NCBI GenBank assembly: GCA_030544685.1 | Contig: CP086683.1 | Span: 4,092,001 to 4,156,000 of the forward strand | Reading direction: 5' to 3' | DNA: 64,000 nt | Source of the DNA: Pseudomonas sp. B21_DOA | GTDB lineage: Bacteria > Pseudomonadota > Gammaproteobacteria > Pseudomonadales > Pseudomonadaceae | Part shown: positions 7,964-17,020 of the stretch, piece by piece | Layout: each line of letters starts with the position of its first letter | Numbering within the stretch: position 1 is the stretch's first letter | Notes under the pieces: model-generated | What the model was told of the DNA's origin: nothing | What the model saw: only the letters and a program-made list of their open reading frames with translations | Databases searched by the model: none | Made by a program: the position numbers and the translations under genes

Positions 7964-10900
7964 TTACAGTTTCTCCACGTTGACCAGGAATGACTTGGAT
8001 TCCGGGGTCTGAGTGTTGCCATCGCCGAGGAACGGCACCAGGGTGTTGGTCAGGTAACCGTGACGCGTCAGGCCGGTAAAACCCCAGTGCAGCGGAATGC
8101 CGATCTGATGCACGACTTGGCCGTTGACCTGCAGCGGCCGGATCCGTTTGGTCACCACCGCCACCGCTTCGATAAAGCCACGCTTGCAGCTAACCCGCAC
8201 GCGATCACCGGCAGCGATGCCCTTCTCGTTCGCCAGCACCTCGCCGATTTCGACGAACTGCTCGGGCTGGGCAATCGCGTTCAACTTGCAGTGCTTGCTC
8301 CAGAAGTGGAAATGCTCGGTGAGCCGGTAACTGGTGCCGGCGTACGGGAAGTCCTTGGCCTCGCCGAGGGTTTCCCAGACCGAATCGAAGATCCGCGCCG
8401 CCGGGTTGCTGGTGGCCTTCTTGTTCTGCGGGTGCAGCGGGTTGATGCCGATCGGCGTTTCGAACGGCTCGTAGTGCTCGGGGAATGGCCCTTCGTTCAT
8501 CTTGTCGACGGCGAAGAACCGCGCGACGCCTTCGGGGTTCATGATGAACGGATTCATCCCGGCTTCCGGCGGCACGTCGGCCTTGTAGTCCGGCACGTCG
8601 GTGCCGGTCCAGGCCTTGCCGTTCCACCACACCAGACGTTTTTTGGGTCCCACGGTTTGCCCGCCGGGTCCGAAGAGGCGCGGTTGTAGAGAATCCGCCG
8701 ATTGGCCGGCCATGCCCACGCCCAGCCTTGATGCTGGTGCATGCCAAATGGGTCGGCGTTATCGCGCCGCGCCATCTGATTGCCGGCTTCGGTCCAGCTG
8801 CCGGCGAAAATCCAGCAACCGGACGCAGTGCTGCCGTCATCCTTGAGCAAACCAAACCCGGCCAGTTGCGTACCGGCCTTGACCGTGACGCCGCTGGCAT
8901 CGGTGAAATCGCTGACGGCGGTGCCGTTGATCTCCCGCGCCAGTTCTTCCGGCGAAGGCTCGTCGGGGATCTTGTACGGCCACGACAGCTTGAGCAGCGG
9001 ATCGGGAAACTTGCCGCCCTCGCTCTGATAACGCTGGCGCAGGCGCAGGAACAGTTCGCTCATGATGCGAATGTCGGTCTGCGCTTCGCCCGGGCCGTCG
9101 GCGCCTTTCCAGTGCCATTGCAGCCAGCGGCTGCTGTTGACCAGCGAGCCGTCCTCTTCGGCAAAACATGTAGTCGGCAGGCGAATGACTTCGGTCTGGA
9201 TTTCCTCGGTTTTCACGTCGTTGTATGGCCCCACGTTCTGCCAGAACTCCGAGGTTTCCGTGGCCAGCGGGTCCATCACCACCAGCCACTTGAGCTTGGC
9301 CAAGGCGCCCATCACGCGGTTCTTGTCCGGCAACGCGGCGATCGGATTGAAGCCCTGGCAGAAGTAGCCGTTGACCTTGCCCTGGCTCATCAGGTCGAAC
9401 ATCTTCAGCACGTCGTAGTTGGGGATGTCGAGCTTGGGCAGATGATCGAACAGCCAGTTGTTCTCGGCGGTGGCGTTGGCGCCGTACCAGGATTTCATCA
9501 GGCTGACGTGGAATTTGCTGTAGTTCTGCCAGTACGAGAGCTGCCCCGGTCTGAGCGGCACCTGCGTGCGTTTGAAGATGAACTGACCGTAATCCTGCTC
9601 GCTGTCGCTGGCCAGTGTGAGGTAGCCGGGCAAGGCGTTGGACAGCAGGCCAAGGTCGGTCAGGCCCTGAATGTTCGAGTGCCCGCGCAGCGCATTGACG
9701 CCGCCGCCGGGCATGCCGACGTTGCCCAGCAGCAACTGCACCATCGCCGCGCTGCGGATGATTTGCGCGCCGATCGAGTGCTGCGTCCAGCCGAGCGCGT
9801 AGAGAATCGTCATGGTCTTGCCCGGTGTCGAGCAAGTGGCGATCTCTTCCCAGATCTTCTGCATGGCGTCGACCGGCATGCCGCAGATCTGGCTGGCCAG
9901 GTCGATGTTGTAGCGGCTGTAATGCTGCTTCATCAATTGATAAACACAGCGCGGGTCTTGCAGGGTCGGATCGACGCGGACGAAACCGTCGTCGGCGAAT
10001 TCGTAACCCCAGCCGGACTTGTCGGTGTAGCTGCGTTTTTCCGCGTCATAGCCGCTGAACAGGCCGTCTTCGAAGCCATAGCCGGCTTTGACGATGAACG
10101 ACACGTCGGTGTAGTTGCGCACGTATTCGTGCTGGATCTTGTCCTCGGTCAGCAGGTAATTGATCAGCCCGCCCATGAAGGCGATGTCGGTGCCGGTACG
10201 GATCGGCGCGTAATAGTCGGCCACCGAAGCGGTCCGGGTAAAACGCGGATCGACCACGATCAGCCGCGCAGCATTGTGCGCCTTGGCCTCGGTCACCCAT
10301 TTGAAGCCGCACGGATGCGCTTCTGCTGCGTTGCCGCCCATCACCAGGATCAGATTCGCGTTGGCGATATCGGTCCAGGTATTGGTCATGGCACCACGGC
10401 CGTACGTCGGGGCAAGACTTGCCACCGTCGGGCCGTGTCAGACACGCGCCTGGTTATCGAACCCCAGCAGGCCGAGGCTGCGAATCACCTTCTGGGTGAT
10501 GTAGCCGGCTTCGTTGGATGCCGCCGACGCCGCGAGGAAACCCGTGGTCAGCCAGCGATTGACCGTTTGCCCGTTGGCATTTTTCTCGATGAAGTTGGCG
10601 TCGCGGTCGGCTTTCATCAGGTCGGCGATGCGATCGAGGGCTTCGTCCCAGCCGATGCGCGTCCATTCATTGCTGCCGGGCTTGCGCACTTGCGGGTACT
10701 GCAAGCGGCCGGGGCTGTGAATGAAGTCGAGCAGGCCCGCGCCTTTCGGGCACAGCGTGCCGCGATTGACCGGGTGGTCGGCGTCGCCTTCGATGTGAAT
10801 GATGTTTTGCGCCACGTTTTTGCCGGCATCGCCCTGGCTGTACATGATCAAGCCGCAACCGACCGAGCAATACGGGCAGGTGTTGCGGGTTTCACGGGTG

Positions 10901-11028
10901 TGGGCGAGCTTGAAGTGGCGCACCTGCTCGGCGAAGGCCGCCGTCGGGGCCATGCCCAACGCGCCCAGACTCGAGCCTGCAAGGCCGATACCGGCGACCT
11001 TGAAGAACTGACGACGGCTGAGATCCAT
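7964..11028 (-). CDS. fdnG: Formate dehydrogenase alpha subunit, selenoprotein (UGA = Sec197); one-base frame break near 8640
   Basis: The molybdopterin-guanine-dinucleotide catalytic subunit, about 1021 residues, which oxidises formate in the periplasm. It starts at ATG 11028 after AGGAG with a twin-arginine signal (SRRQFFKV, cleavage after AFA). CPYCSVGC plus GTLCPKG bind a [4Fe-4S] cluster. Codon 197 (10440-10438) is TGA in the context ARV-U-HGPTVASLAPTYGRG, the known Sec site (E. coli Sec196). Near 8639-8644 the frame breaks: an A6 run on the minus strand where A7 would keep DPKKRLVWWNGKAW in frame; after this the protein continues normally to the stop at 7964. The break looks like a sequence error. 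It heads the operon fdnGHI-fdhE. Confidence 0.94.
10400..10440 (-). promoter_or_regulatory. Bacterial SECIS element in fdnG
   Basis: Immediately after the UGA, the minus strand can form a hairpin whose tip is GGCAAGUCUUGCC (10423-10411), about 17 bases from the UGA. A hairpin of this size and distance, with a G-U rich small loop, is what SelB reads in E. coli fdnG and fdhF. The match is by position and form; binding is inferred. Confidence 0.75.
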
Positions 11029-11196
11029 CGTGCACTCCTGATCAGGTGGAACCCGGTACTTGCGCCGGGCTTTATCTGGACAATCACGGTTGCAGCGCGA
11101 CGGCGCTGACTTTTTCACTGTAGACAAAGACCTTGCGGACTGTGTGAAAACCGACCGTCGGGTGTGTGAGCGCAAAATTTGCCCTGCACCCCAATC

Positions 11197-11289
11197 CCTG
11201 TGGGAGCTGGCTTGCCAGCGATTGCGGTGGGTCAACAACACTTATGCCGACTGTGCCGACGCCATCGCTGGCAAGCCAGCTCCACAGGG
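11197..11289. repeat. Inverted REP pair in the fdnG-PatB gap
   Basis: CCTGTGGGAGCTGGCTTGCC (from 11197) is repeated inverted at the other end (GGCAAGCCAGCTCCACAGG), making a long hairpin of the GCTGGCTTGCCAGC REP subtype. The remaining parts of 11029-11379 hold the divergent upstream regions of fdnG and the aminotransferase. I could not pick out a convincing FNR/Anr box there. Confidence 0.85.
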
Positions 11290-11379
11290 TTATGAGGTTG
11301 CCGTCAGGATTTATGTGCCTCGCCTGGGCCACGGGTTTATCATGGCGCCCACGAACCACCCGCCGTCACGAGACCATGC

Positions 11380-12534
11380 ATGACTTTCGATTTTGATCAG
11401 CTGTTCGACCGCCACCACACTGGCAGCACCAAGTGGAGCCGCTACCCGGCCGATGTGTTGCCGATGTGGGTCGCTGACATGGATTTCGCCGCGCCGCCGG
11501 TCATCATCGAAGCCTTGCAACAGCGTCTGCTGCACCCGCTGCTCGGTTACAGCGTGGCCCAGGACAATTTGCGTGAAGCCATCGTCACCGACTTGTGGAA
11601 CAAGTATTCATGGCAGGTCAAACCGCAGGAGCTGATCTTCCTACCGGGCGTTGAGTCGGGCTTCAACATGGCCCTCAAGGCTTTGGTCCAGGCGCAACAG
11701 AATGTCGTCGTGCAGGTGCCGAACTACCCGCCGCTGCGCCATGCGCCGGGGCATTGGGGCCTGAACAGGGTGGAGCTGGAATTCAACGCCCAGGCCGATG
11801 GCACTTACGCCACGCCATTGGATGCACTGCGCGAGTCGCTGATCGGCGGCGGCGCCCTGCTCTTGAGTAACCCGCACAACCCGCTCGGCAAGGTCTTCGA
11901 CCGCGATGAGTTGCAGGCAGTGGCGGACATTTGCGCAGCGCAGGACGCGTGGATCATCTCCGACGAAATCCACGCCGAGCTGTGCTTCGACGGCCGCGTG
12001 CACATTCCTACCGCGTCGCTGAGTCCGGAAATATCCAAACGCACGATCACCCTGATGTCGGCGAGCAAGGCCTACAACATCGCCGGTCTGAAGACCTCGT
12101 TCATGATCATTCAGGACGCCGCCCTGCGCGAACGCGTCAACCACGCCCGCTGCGGCATGGTCGACAGCGTCAATCCGCTGGGCATGGAAGCCACCCGCGT
12201 CGCCTACAGCGAAGCCGCACCGTGGCTTGCCGAACTGAAAACCTACCTGCAGGCCAACCGCGACTGGCTGGTGAACGCGGTGCGCACGCGCCTGCCGGGC
12301 GTGAGCATCAATGTGCCGCAGGGCACCTATCTGGCATGGCTCGATTGCACAGCGCTGGATCTGCCGGATCCGCAGCGGTTCTTTCTCGAACAGGGCAAGG
12401 TCGGATTGAGTGCGGGACTGGATTTTGGCGACGCTCATCAGCAGTTCGTACGCTTGAATTTCGGCTGCCCGCGGGCGTTGCTCGAAGAAGGGATTGCGCG
12501 GATGGAGCGGGCTTTGGCTAACCGCAATCTCTGA
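11380..12534 (+). CDS. MalY/PatB-family PLP-dependent C-S lyase (cystathionine beta-lyase type)
   Basis: A 384-residue fold-type I PLP enzyme. PMWVADMDFAAPP near residue 29 is a hallmark of the MalY/PatB group. The cofactor lysine is in SASKAYNIAGLK near residue 230, SNPHNPLGKVF binds the PLP ring region, and SDEIHAEL supplies the conserved Asp. Members cleave cystathionine or cysteine S-conjugates; some also act as regulators (E. coli MalY). The exact substrate is not evident. It stands alone between two REP pairs, divergent from fdnG. ATG 11380 is used because it gives MTFDFDQLFDRH; an overlapping ATG at 11376 is out of frame. Confidence 0.9.
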   Translation: MTFDFDQLFDRHHTGSTKWSRYPADVLPMWVADMDFAAPPVIIEALQQRLLHPLLGYSVAQDNLREAIVTDLWNKYSWQVKPQELIFLPGVESGFNMALKALVQAQQNVVVQVPNYPPLRHAPGHWGLNRVELEFNAQADGTYATPLDALRESLIGGGALLLSNPHNPLGKVFDRDELQAVADICAAQDAWIISDEIHAELCFDGRVHIPTASLSPEISKRTITLMSASKAYNIAGLKTSFMIIQDAALRERVNHARCGMVDSVNPLGMEATRVAYSEAAPWLAELKTYLQANRDWLVNAVRTRLPGVSINVPQGTYLAWLDCTALDLPDPQRFFLEQGKVGLSAGLDFGDAHQQFVRLNFGCPRALLEEGIARMERALANRNL

Positions 12535-12566
12535 TCCTGCCCCGAGATTCCCCTGTGTAAGTGATC

Positions 12567-12657
12567 CCTGTGGAGCGAGCCTGCTCGCGAAAGCGCAGTG
12601 TCAGTCGACATATTTATCGTCTGACGGACCGCTTTCGCGAGCAGGCTCGCTCCCACA
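12567..12657. repeat. Inverted REP pair
   Basis: Two REP palindromes in opposite orientation (GAGCGAGCCTGCTCGCGAAAGC and its inverse) flank a short spacer, just after the PatB-type gene. They probably also act as a 3' mRNA structure. Confidence 0.85.
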
Positions 12658-12762
12658 TTGGTTTTGCATAGCCAACCAAAATCCAGCGCAAATCCGATCG
12701 AACTCCAGGCAAAGCCACCGGGTCAACCCGGAACACTGGCCTTGAAATCAGGAGACCCTGCG

Positions 12763-13620
12763 ATGACTGACTATCCAAAACCACCCTTCCCGAAACAAGC
12801 CCAACCGGTGCCTGGCTCGCAGCGCAAAATGGAGCCGTACCCAGACTGCGGCGAGCAAAGCTACGTCGGTTCCGGCCGCCTCGCGGGCAAGATTGCGCTG
12901 ATCACCGGCGCCGACAGCGGCATCGGCCGCGCCGTCGCGATTGCTTTCGCCCGTGAAGGCGCCGACGTTGCCGTGGCTTACTTGAATGAACACGAAGACG
13001 CCAAGGAAACCGCACGCTGGGTCGAACAGGCCGGGCGTCAGTGCCTGCTGCTGCCGGGCGATATCGCCGAAAAAGCGCATTGCCAGGCGCTGGTCGACAA
13101 GACCGTTGAGCGCTTTGGCCGCATCGACGTGCTGGTCAACAACGCCGCATTCCAGATGACCCACGAAAACTTCGAAGACATTCCCGATGACGAATGGGTG
13201 ATGACCTTCGATGTGAACATCACCGCCATGTTCAGGATCTGCCAGGCGGCGATCAAGCACATGGGGCCCGGTTCATCGATCATCAACACCAGCTCGGTCA
13301 ACTCGGACATGCCCAAGCCGACCCTGCTGGCCTACGCCACCACCAAAGGCGCGATCGCCAACTTCACCGGTGGTCTGGCGCAGATGCTCGGGCCGAAGGA
13401 AATTCGCGTCAACAGCGTCGCGCCCGGCCCGATCTGGACGCCGCTGATCGTCTCGACCATGCCCGACGAAGAAGTGCAGAACTTCGGCGGCAGCACCCCG
13501 CTCGGCCGTCCCGGCCAACCGGTGGAAGTGGCGCCAATTTACGTGCTGCTGGCCTCCGACGAAGCCAGCTACATCACCGGTCAGCGCTACGGTGTGACCG
13601 GCGGCAAACCGATGCTGTAA
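12763..13620 (+). CDS. SDR family oxidoreductase (YhxC/YghA-like)
   Basis: A 285-residue short-chain dehydrogenase with an N-terminal extension of about 40 residues (KPPFPKQAQPVPGSQRKMEP), as in the YghA/YhxC/GsiB-like subgroup often linked to stress response. The NAD(P) motif TGADSGIG is near residue 47, the structural motif NNAA follows, then Ser of NTSSVNS and the catalytic YATTK. The ATG at 12763 follows AGGAGA. The substrate is unknown. It is monocistronic as far as I can see, with the next gene 87 bases on. Confidence 0.9.
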   Translation: MTDYPKPPFPKQAQPVPGSQRKMEPYPDCGEQSYVGSGRLAGKIALITGADSGIGRAVAIAFAREGADVAVAYLNEHEDAKETARWVEQAGRQCLLLPGDIAEKAHCQALVDKTVERFGRIDVLVNNAAFQMTHENFEDIPDDEWVMTFDVNITAMFRICQAAIKHMGPGSSIINTSSVNSDMPKPTLLAYATTKGAIANFTGGLAQMLGPKEIRVNSVAPGPIWTPLIVSTMPDEEVQNFGGSTPLGRPGQPVEVAPIYVLLASDEASYITGQRYGVTGGKPML

Positions 13621-13707
13621 CCGTGCAGCAGAAAAACTGAACCCGAGCGGCATGGCATCCCTCCATACCTGTAAGCGCCTACGGGCCATCAGGAACAGGA
13701 GGTTGTC

Positions 13708-14317
13708 ATGTCCGCCCCCTCGTCAGACTCTTCACCCAACCCAACTTCGCCTGGACCGATATCCGCCGCGAAGAAGAAACCCATCCCCGCCACTATCTCG
13801 CGCATCTGCTGCTGCTCGCGCTGATTCCGGCGGTGTGCCTGTTCATCGGCACCACCCAGGTCGGCTGGAGCCTCGCCGTGGGTGAAAACGTGCGCCTGAG
13901 CACGGCCAGCGCACTGCAATTGAGCGTGTTGCTGTACGTGACGATTGTCGCGGGTGTCGCGGTCATGGGCGGTTTCATTCGCTGGATGTCGCGCTCGTTC
14001 GATGCGCGGCCGACGCTCAATCAATGCATCGGTTTTGCCGCTTACACGGTGACGCCGTTTTTCCTCGCCGGCATTGCCGGACTGTACCGAGCCGCTGGCT
14101 GGCGATTCTGGTGCTCGGCGCGGCGTCGATCTATTCGACGTTTCTGCTGTTCGTCGGCCTGCCGACGTTCATGCATGAGCGCAAGGAGCAAGGCCTGCTG
14201 TATTCGGCGTGCGTGTGGGGCGTTGGCCTGCTGGTGCTGGTGACCATGCTGGTGTCGATGATTCTGCTGTGGTTCAACGTGCTCATCCCCGAGTACCTGC
14301 GCACGACCGTGAGCTGA
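13708..14317 (+). CDS. Yip1/DUF1282-like inner membrane protein, two one-base frame breaks
   Basis: Correcting two single-base losses gives a 203-residue protein with about five membrane helices. It starts at ATG 13708 after AGGAGG. A C5 run at 13715-13719 must be C6 to read MSAPLVRLFTQPNFAWTDI, and CC at 14087-14088 must be CCC to read GLYPSRWLAILVLG. Between and after the breaks the frames are open and hydrophobic (LLLLALIPAVCLFIG, LLVLVTMLVSMILLWF). Yip1-like proteins of Pseudomonas have unknown roles. Both losses are in C runs, as expected for sequence errors. Confidence 0.8.
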
Positions 14318-14359
14318 GCCGGTGCGCCTGTCCTTGAAAATTCGCTGCAGTGAACGGTC

Positions 14360-15703
14360 ATGAGTTTCGGCGTATGGGTCGCGGTGCTCGGCGCCGTGCT
14401 GCTGACGCTGGCCCTGACTTCCTCATGGCTGCGCTGGATGCCGGTCACCACCTCGGCAGTGTGCCTGCTGCTGGGCATTGCCATCGGCCCCAGCGGCCTC
14501 GACCTGCTGAAACTGTCGCTGGAAGAATCATCGTTGTGGATGGAGCACCTGACTGAGGTCGCGGTGCTCTTTTCTTTATTTGTCTGCGGTTTGAAGCTGC
14601 GTCTGCCGCTGGGCAACACGAGCTGGCGTATCGCCTTTGGCCTGGCCGGGCCGGTGATGATCCTGACCATCATCGGCGTGTGTCTGCTGCTGCACTGGGG
14701 CCTGCAACTGGCGTGGGGGCCTTCGCTGCTGATCGGCGCGATGCTGGCTCCGACCGACCCGGTGCTCGCGGCGCTGGTGCAGGTCAATGATGCGCAGGAC
14801 ATCGACAGCGTGCGCTTCGGCCTCTCCGGTGAAGCCGGGCTCAACGATGGCGTGGCGTTCCCTTTCGTTATTCTCGGCTTGCTGTTGCTGCACGGTGACG
14901 GCAGTGCCGGCGAGTGGCAGCACTGGGTGATCCGCAGTCTGTTGTGGGCGGTGCCGGCGGGTTTGCTGACCGGTTACTGGATGGGCCGTGGCATCGGCCG
15001 CATCGCCCTGTCGCTGCGCATTCACAATGAGGACAGCACCCTCGGCCCCAACGACTACCTGACCCTCGCGCTGATTGCGCTTTCCTATGTGGTGGCCGAT
15101 GCGATTGGCGGCTACGGCTTTCTCGCGGTGTTTGCCGCCGGTCTCGGCCTGCGTCAGGAGGAGGTGAAATCCACCGGAATTACCCAAGTGCCTGCCGAGC
15201 ACCTGGTGCAGCCGGTGGTCGGCCATCAGAACATCGAACCTGAAAACGCTGTGCATGGAGACACCGAACAACTGGAAGACAGCCAGGTCGCCGCCGGAAT
15301 CATGATGGGCGACATGCTCGCGTTCGGCAGCCTGGTCGAACGGGCAATGGAGGTGTTTCTGGTCACCCTGCTCGGCGTCGTGCTGATTGCCCACTGGAAT
15401 TGGCACGCGCTGTGGATCGGCGCGGTGCTGTTCTGTTTGATCCGGCCGCTGAGCGTGGCACTTATGCCGTGGGGCAATCTGCTCAGCGGCCCGCAGCGCC
15501 TGCTGATCGGCTGGTTTGGCATACGCGGCATCGGCAGCCTGTTCTATCTGTTCTTCGCCCTGAACCATGGCCTGGATGCCGATGTGGCGAAGGTCTGTAC
15601 CGACATCACTTTGTCGGTGGTGGCACTGAGCATTCTGCTGCATGGCATCAGCACGCAGCCAATGCTGGCGCGCTATGAAAGTCTCAAGCAACGAAAAAGC
15701 TGA
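14360..15703 (+). CDS. Cation:proton antiporter, CPA1 (NhaP-type)
   Basis: A 447-residue inner membrane protein with about 12 hydrophobic segments that should exchange Na+ or K+ for H+. The family core is visible: APTDPVLAALVQ near residue 130 and GEAGLNDGVAFPF near 154, with the Asn-Asp pair of the ion site, plus GIRGIGSLFYL near residue 390. A soluble loop rich in acidic residues (about 265-315) separates the last helices. It starts 42 bases after the Yip1-like gene, so the two may be co-transcribed. The ion preference cannot be read from the sequence. Confidence 0.9.
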   Translation: MSFGVWVAVLGAVLLTLALTSSWLRWMPVTTSAVCLLLGIAIGPSGLDLLKLSLEESSLWMEHLTEVAVLFSLFVCGLKLRLPLGNTSWRIAFGLAGPVMILTIIGVCLLLHWGLQLAWGPSLLIGAMLAPTDPVLAALVQVNDAQDIDSVRFGLSGEAGLNDGVAFPFVILGLLLLHGDGSAGEWQHWVIRSLLWAVPAGLLTGYWMGRGIGRIALSLRIHNEDSTLGPNDYLTLALIALSYVVADAIGGYGFLAVFAAGLGLRQEEVKSTGITQVPAEHLVQPVVGHQNIEPENAVHGDTEQLEDSQVAAGIMMGDMLAFGSLVERAMEVFLVTLLGVVLIAHWNWHALWIGAVLFCLIRPLSVALMPWGNLLSGPQRLLIGWFGIRGIGSLFYLFFALNHGLDADVAKVCTDITLSVVALSILLHGISTQPMLARYESLKQRKS

Positions 15704-15769
15704 TGCTTCAATCGCTTCGATTCGCTGGGAATTATCGAAGTTTTTTCTGAAAAAATGGATCGCTGCGCA

Positions 15770-15783
15770 TGACCCAAGGGTCA
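15770..15783. promoter_or_regulatory. Short perfect dyad upstream of the 97-residue unknown gene
   Basis: TGACCC-AA-GGGTCA forms a 6-base inverted repeat about 100 bases before ATG 15886. It could be an operator, but it may be chance. The rest of 15704-15885 shows nothing else. Confidence 0.25.
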
Positions 15784-15885
15784 CAACTTTAACCGCGCCA
15801 ACCATCCAGCGCGGCCCGGCAGGTTCGGTTCCCCTGCGGTGAACAGCCTATTAAACGGAACCCCGACACAAACAAGGTCACGGTC

Positions 15886-16179
15886 ATGAACGAATGCTCG
15901 ACTCCTGCGCAAATCAAGGCTTGCAGAGCACTGGCTCTGGAACGCAATCGTCAACTGTTCGAAGAAGCCCACGAACTGAACCGAGCAGCCAACGCGCTGC
16001 TGGAACAGACGCCGACTGACTTCGAACGCTTTGAGCAATACCGGGCACTGCGCAAGAAAGCCGATGCGAAATTTGAAGATGCAATCGATCATCTGTGTGT
16101 GCTGAATGAGGATTTTCCGCCGATTCCGGCGGCGGTGCAGAATGCGGTTACTCCGCGGCGTGAGCTGGAAATGGCGTGA
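15886..16179 (+). CDS. Small helical protein of unknown function
   Basis: I do not recognise this 97-residue protein. It is mostly charged and predicted helical (RNRQLFEEAHELNRAANALL, RALRKKADAKFEDAIDHL), lacks a signal peptide or membrane segment, and contains two cysteines in its first 15 residues. The ATG at 15886 follows AAGGTCACGGTC, a weak ribosome site. Codon use resembles its neighbours, and the frame ends just before a repeated element. It is probably a real cytoplasmic protein; the coiled-coil-like composition suggests self-association. Confidence 0.6.
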   Translation: MNECSTPAQIKACRALALERNRQLFEEAHELNRAANALLEQTPTDFERFEQYRALRKKADAKFEDAIDHLCVLNEDFPPIPAAVQNAVTPRRELEMA

Positions 16180-16191
16180 TAAAAGTCAAAA

Positions 16192-16348
16192 GCCCTCACC
16201 CTGACCCTCTCCCCGAGGGAGAGGGACTGACCGGGGTGTTCTTGCCTATTACACCGACCTGAAATACCGCGCCGAATGTAGATTATGAAAAGCATGAAGA
16301 TCGGCTCCTTTCCCCTCGCCCTCTTGGGGAGAGGGCTGGGGTGAGGGG
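16192..16348. repeat. MITE-like repeat element, copy 1
   Basis: About 155 bases with inverted ends (CCCTCACCCTGACCCTCTCC at the left; AGAGGGCTGGGGTGAGGGG at the right). A second copy lies inverted at 32563-32714: internal phrases GGACTGACCG, ACCGACCTGAA and GGCTCC appear there in reverse complement. No coding capacity. Confidence 0.75.
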
Positions 16349-16407
16349 TTAGATCTCACAGACACCACAAAATCCAGCTCCTGTACCCTGCCCCCGACCA
16401 ACCCACC

Positions 16408-16941
16408 TCAAGGATTGGTCACCTGAATAAACACCGCATACACCCCCAACATCACCCAGAACGTCGCAAAGATCCAAGGCGTGCGCACCGAGAACAGCAG
16501 CGACTTGCGATAGCCCTTGTGGCTCGATTCCATCTCGCTGAACAGCGGCGATTCATCGTACGCTGCGCCCATCACCGGCTCCGCGTGCAGCAACTGGCTC
16601 TGTTTGAAGTGCCAGTGATCGATGATGTCGTAAGCCGCGCGAATCCCCGGCCAGGCATTCAGTGAGCTGAGCACACCGAGCAACGCCAGAAACGGCGGCA
16701 CAACAAGGGTAAACATCTTGCCCCACTCGGGATTGAGGTTGGCCATGCACGAAGCGAAAGCGATCACCAGAAACGACTGCGCCGCCAGATAGGCGTCGGT
16801 GCGGTTGGCGAGGATGCTGGTTTCGTACTGGATTTCCCGGCGGTAGAAATCCAGCCGTTCCTTGGGTGAGCCAAACATCTTGGCGTCGTGTTCGGCCAAG
16901 GCTTCTTCAGCAGCGCTTGGCTGGGTCAATATGCGAGGCAA
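16408..16941 (-). CDS. Membrane protein of unknown function
   Basis: About 177 residues. Two hydrophobic segments in the middle (FLVIAFASCMANL, FTLVVPPFLALLGVLSSL) and one at the C-terminus (WIFATFWVMLGVYAVFIQV) suggest an integral inner membrane protein with a soluble helical N-terminus containing MFGSPKERLDFYRREIQYE. The start is uncertain: TTG at 16941 (MPRILTQPSAAEE) lies 9 bases after GGAGG, whereas the nearby ATG is out of frame. I know of no function. Confidence 0.7.
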   Translation of the reverse strand: MPRILTQPSAAEEALAEHDAKMFGSPKERLDFYRREIQYETSILANRTDAYLAAQSFLVIAFASCMANLNPEWGKMFTLVVPPFLALLGVLSSLNAWPGIRAAYDIIDHWHFKQSQLLHAEPVMGAAYDESPLFSEMESSHKGYRKSLLFSVRTPWIFATFWVMLGVYAVFIQVTNP

Positions 16942-17020
16942 GAGACATGCCCTCCGAAAGTGAACAAGACCTTTTGGAAAGGCGCATATCCGCACTAGTT
17001 CAGCCGGATCGACCAGCGCG

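Noticed and set aside
8639..8644. Programmed frameshift in fdnG at the A6 run
   Set aside because: Possible in principle, but similar single-base losses occur in many unrelated genes of this window, so sequence error is simpler.
10438..10440. A premature stop in fdnG
   Set aside because: The UGA is at the conserved Sec position, followed by a SECIS-like hairpin, with selA, selB and tRNA-Sec next door.
8728..11109. A 793-codon open frame antisense to fdnG
   Set aside because: It lies wholly on the opposite strand of a well-supported gene, crosses the Sec region, and shows no motif.
11029..11160. An Anr/FNR box upstream of fdnG
   Set aside because: Expected from biology, but no TTGAT-N4-ATCAA match is present; GTGATTGTCCAGAT is too weak.
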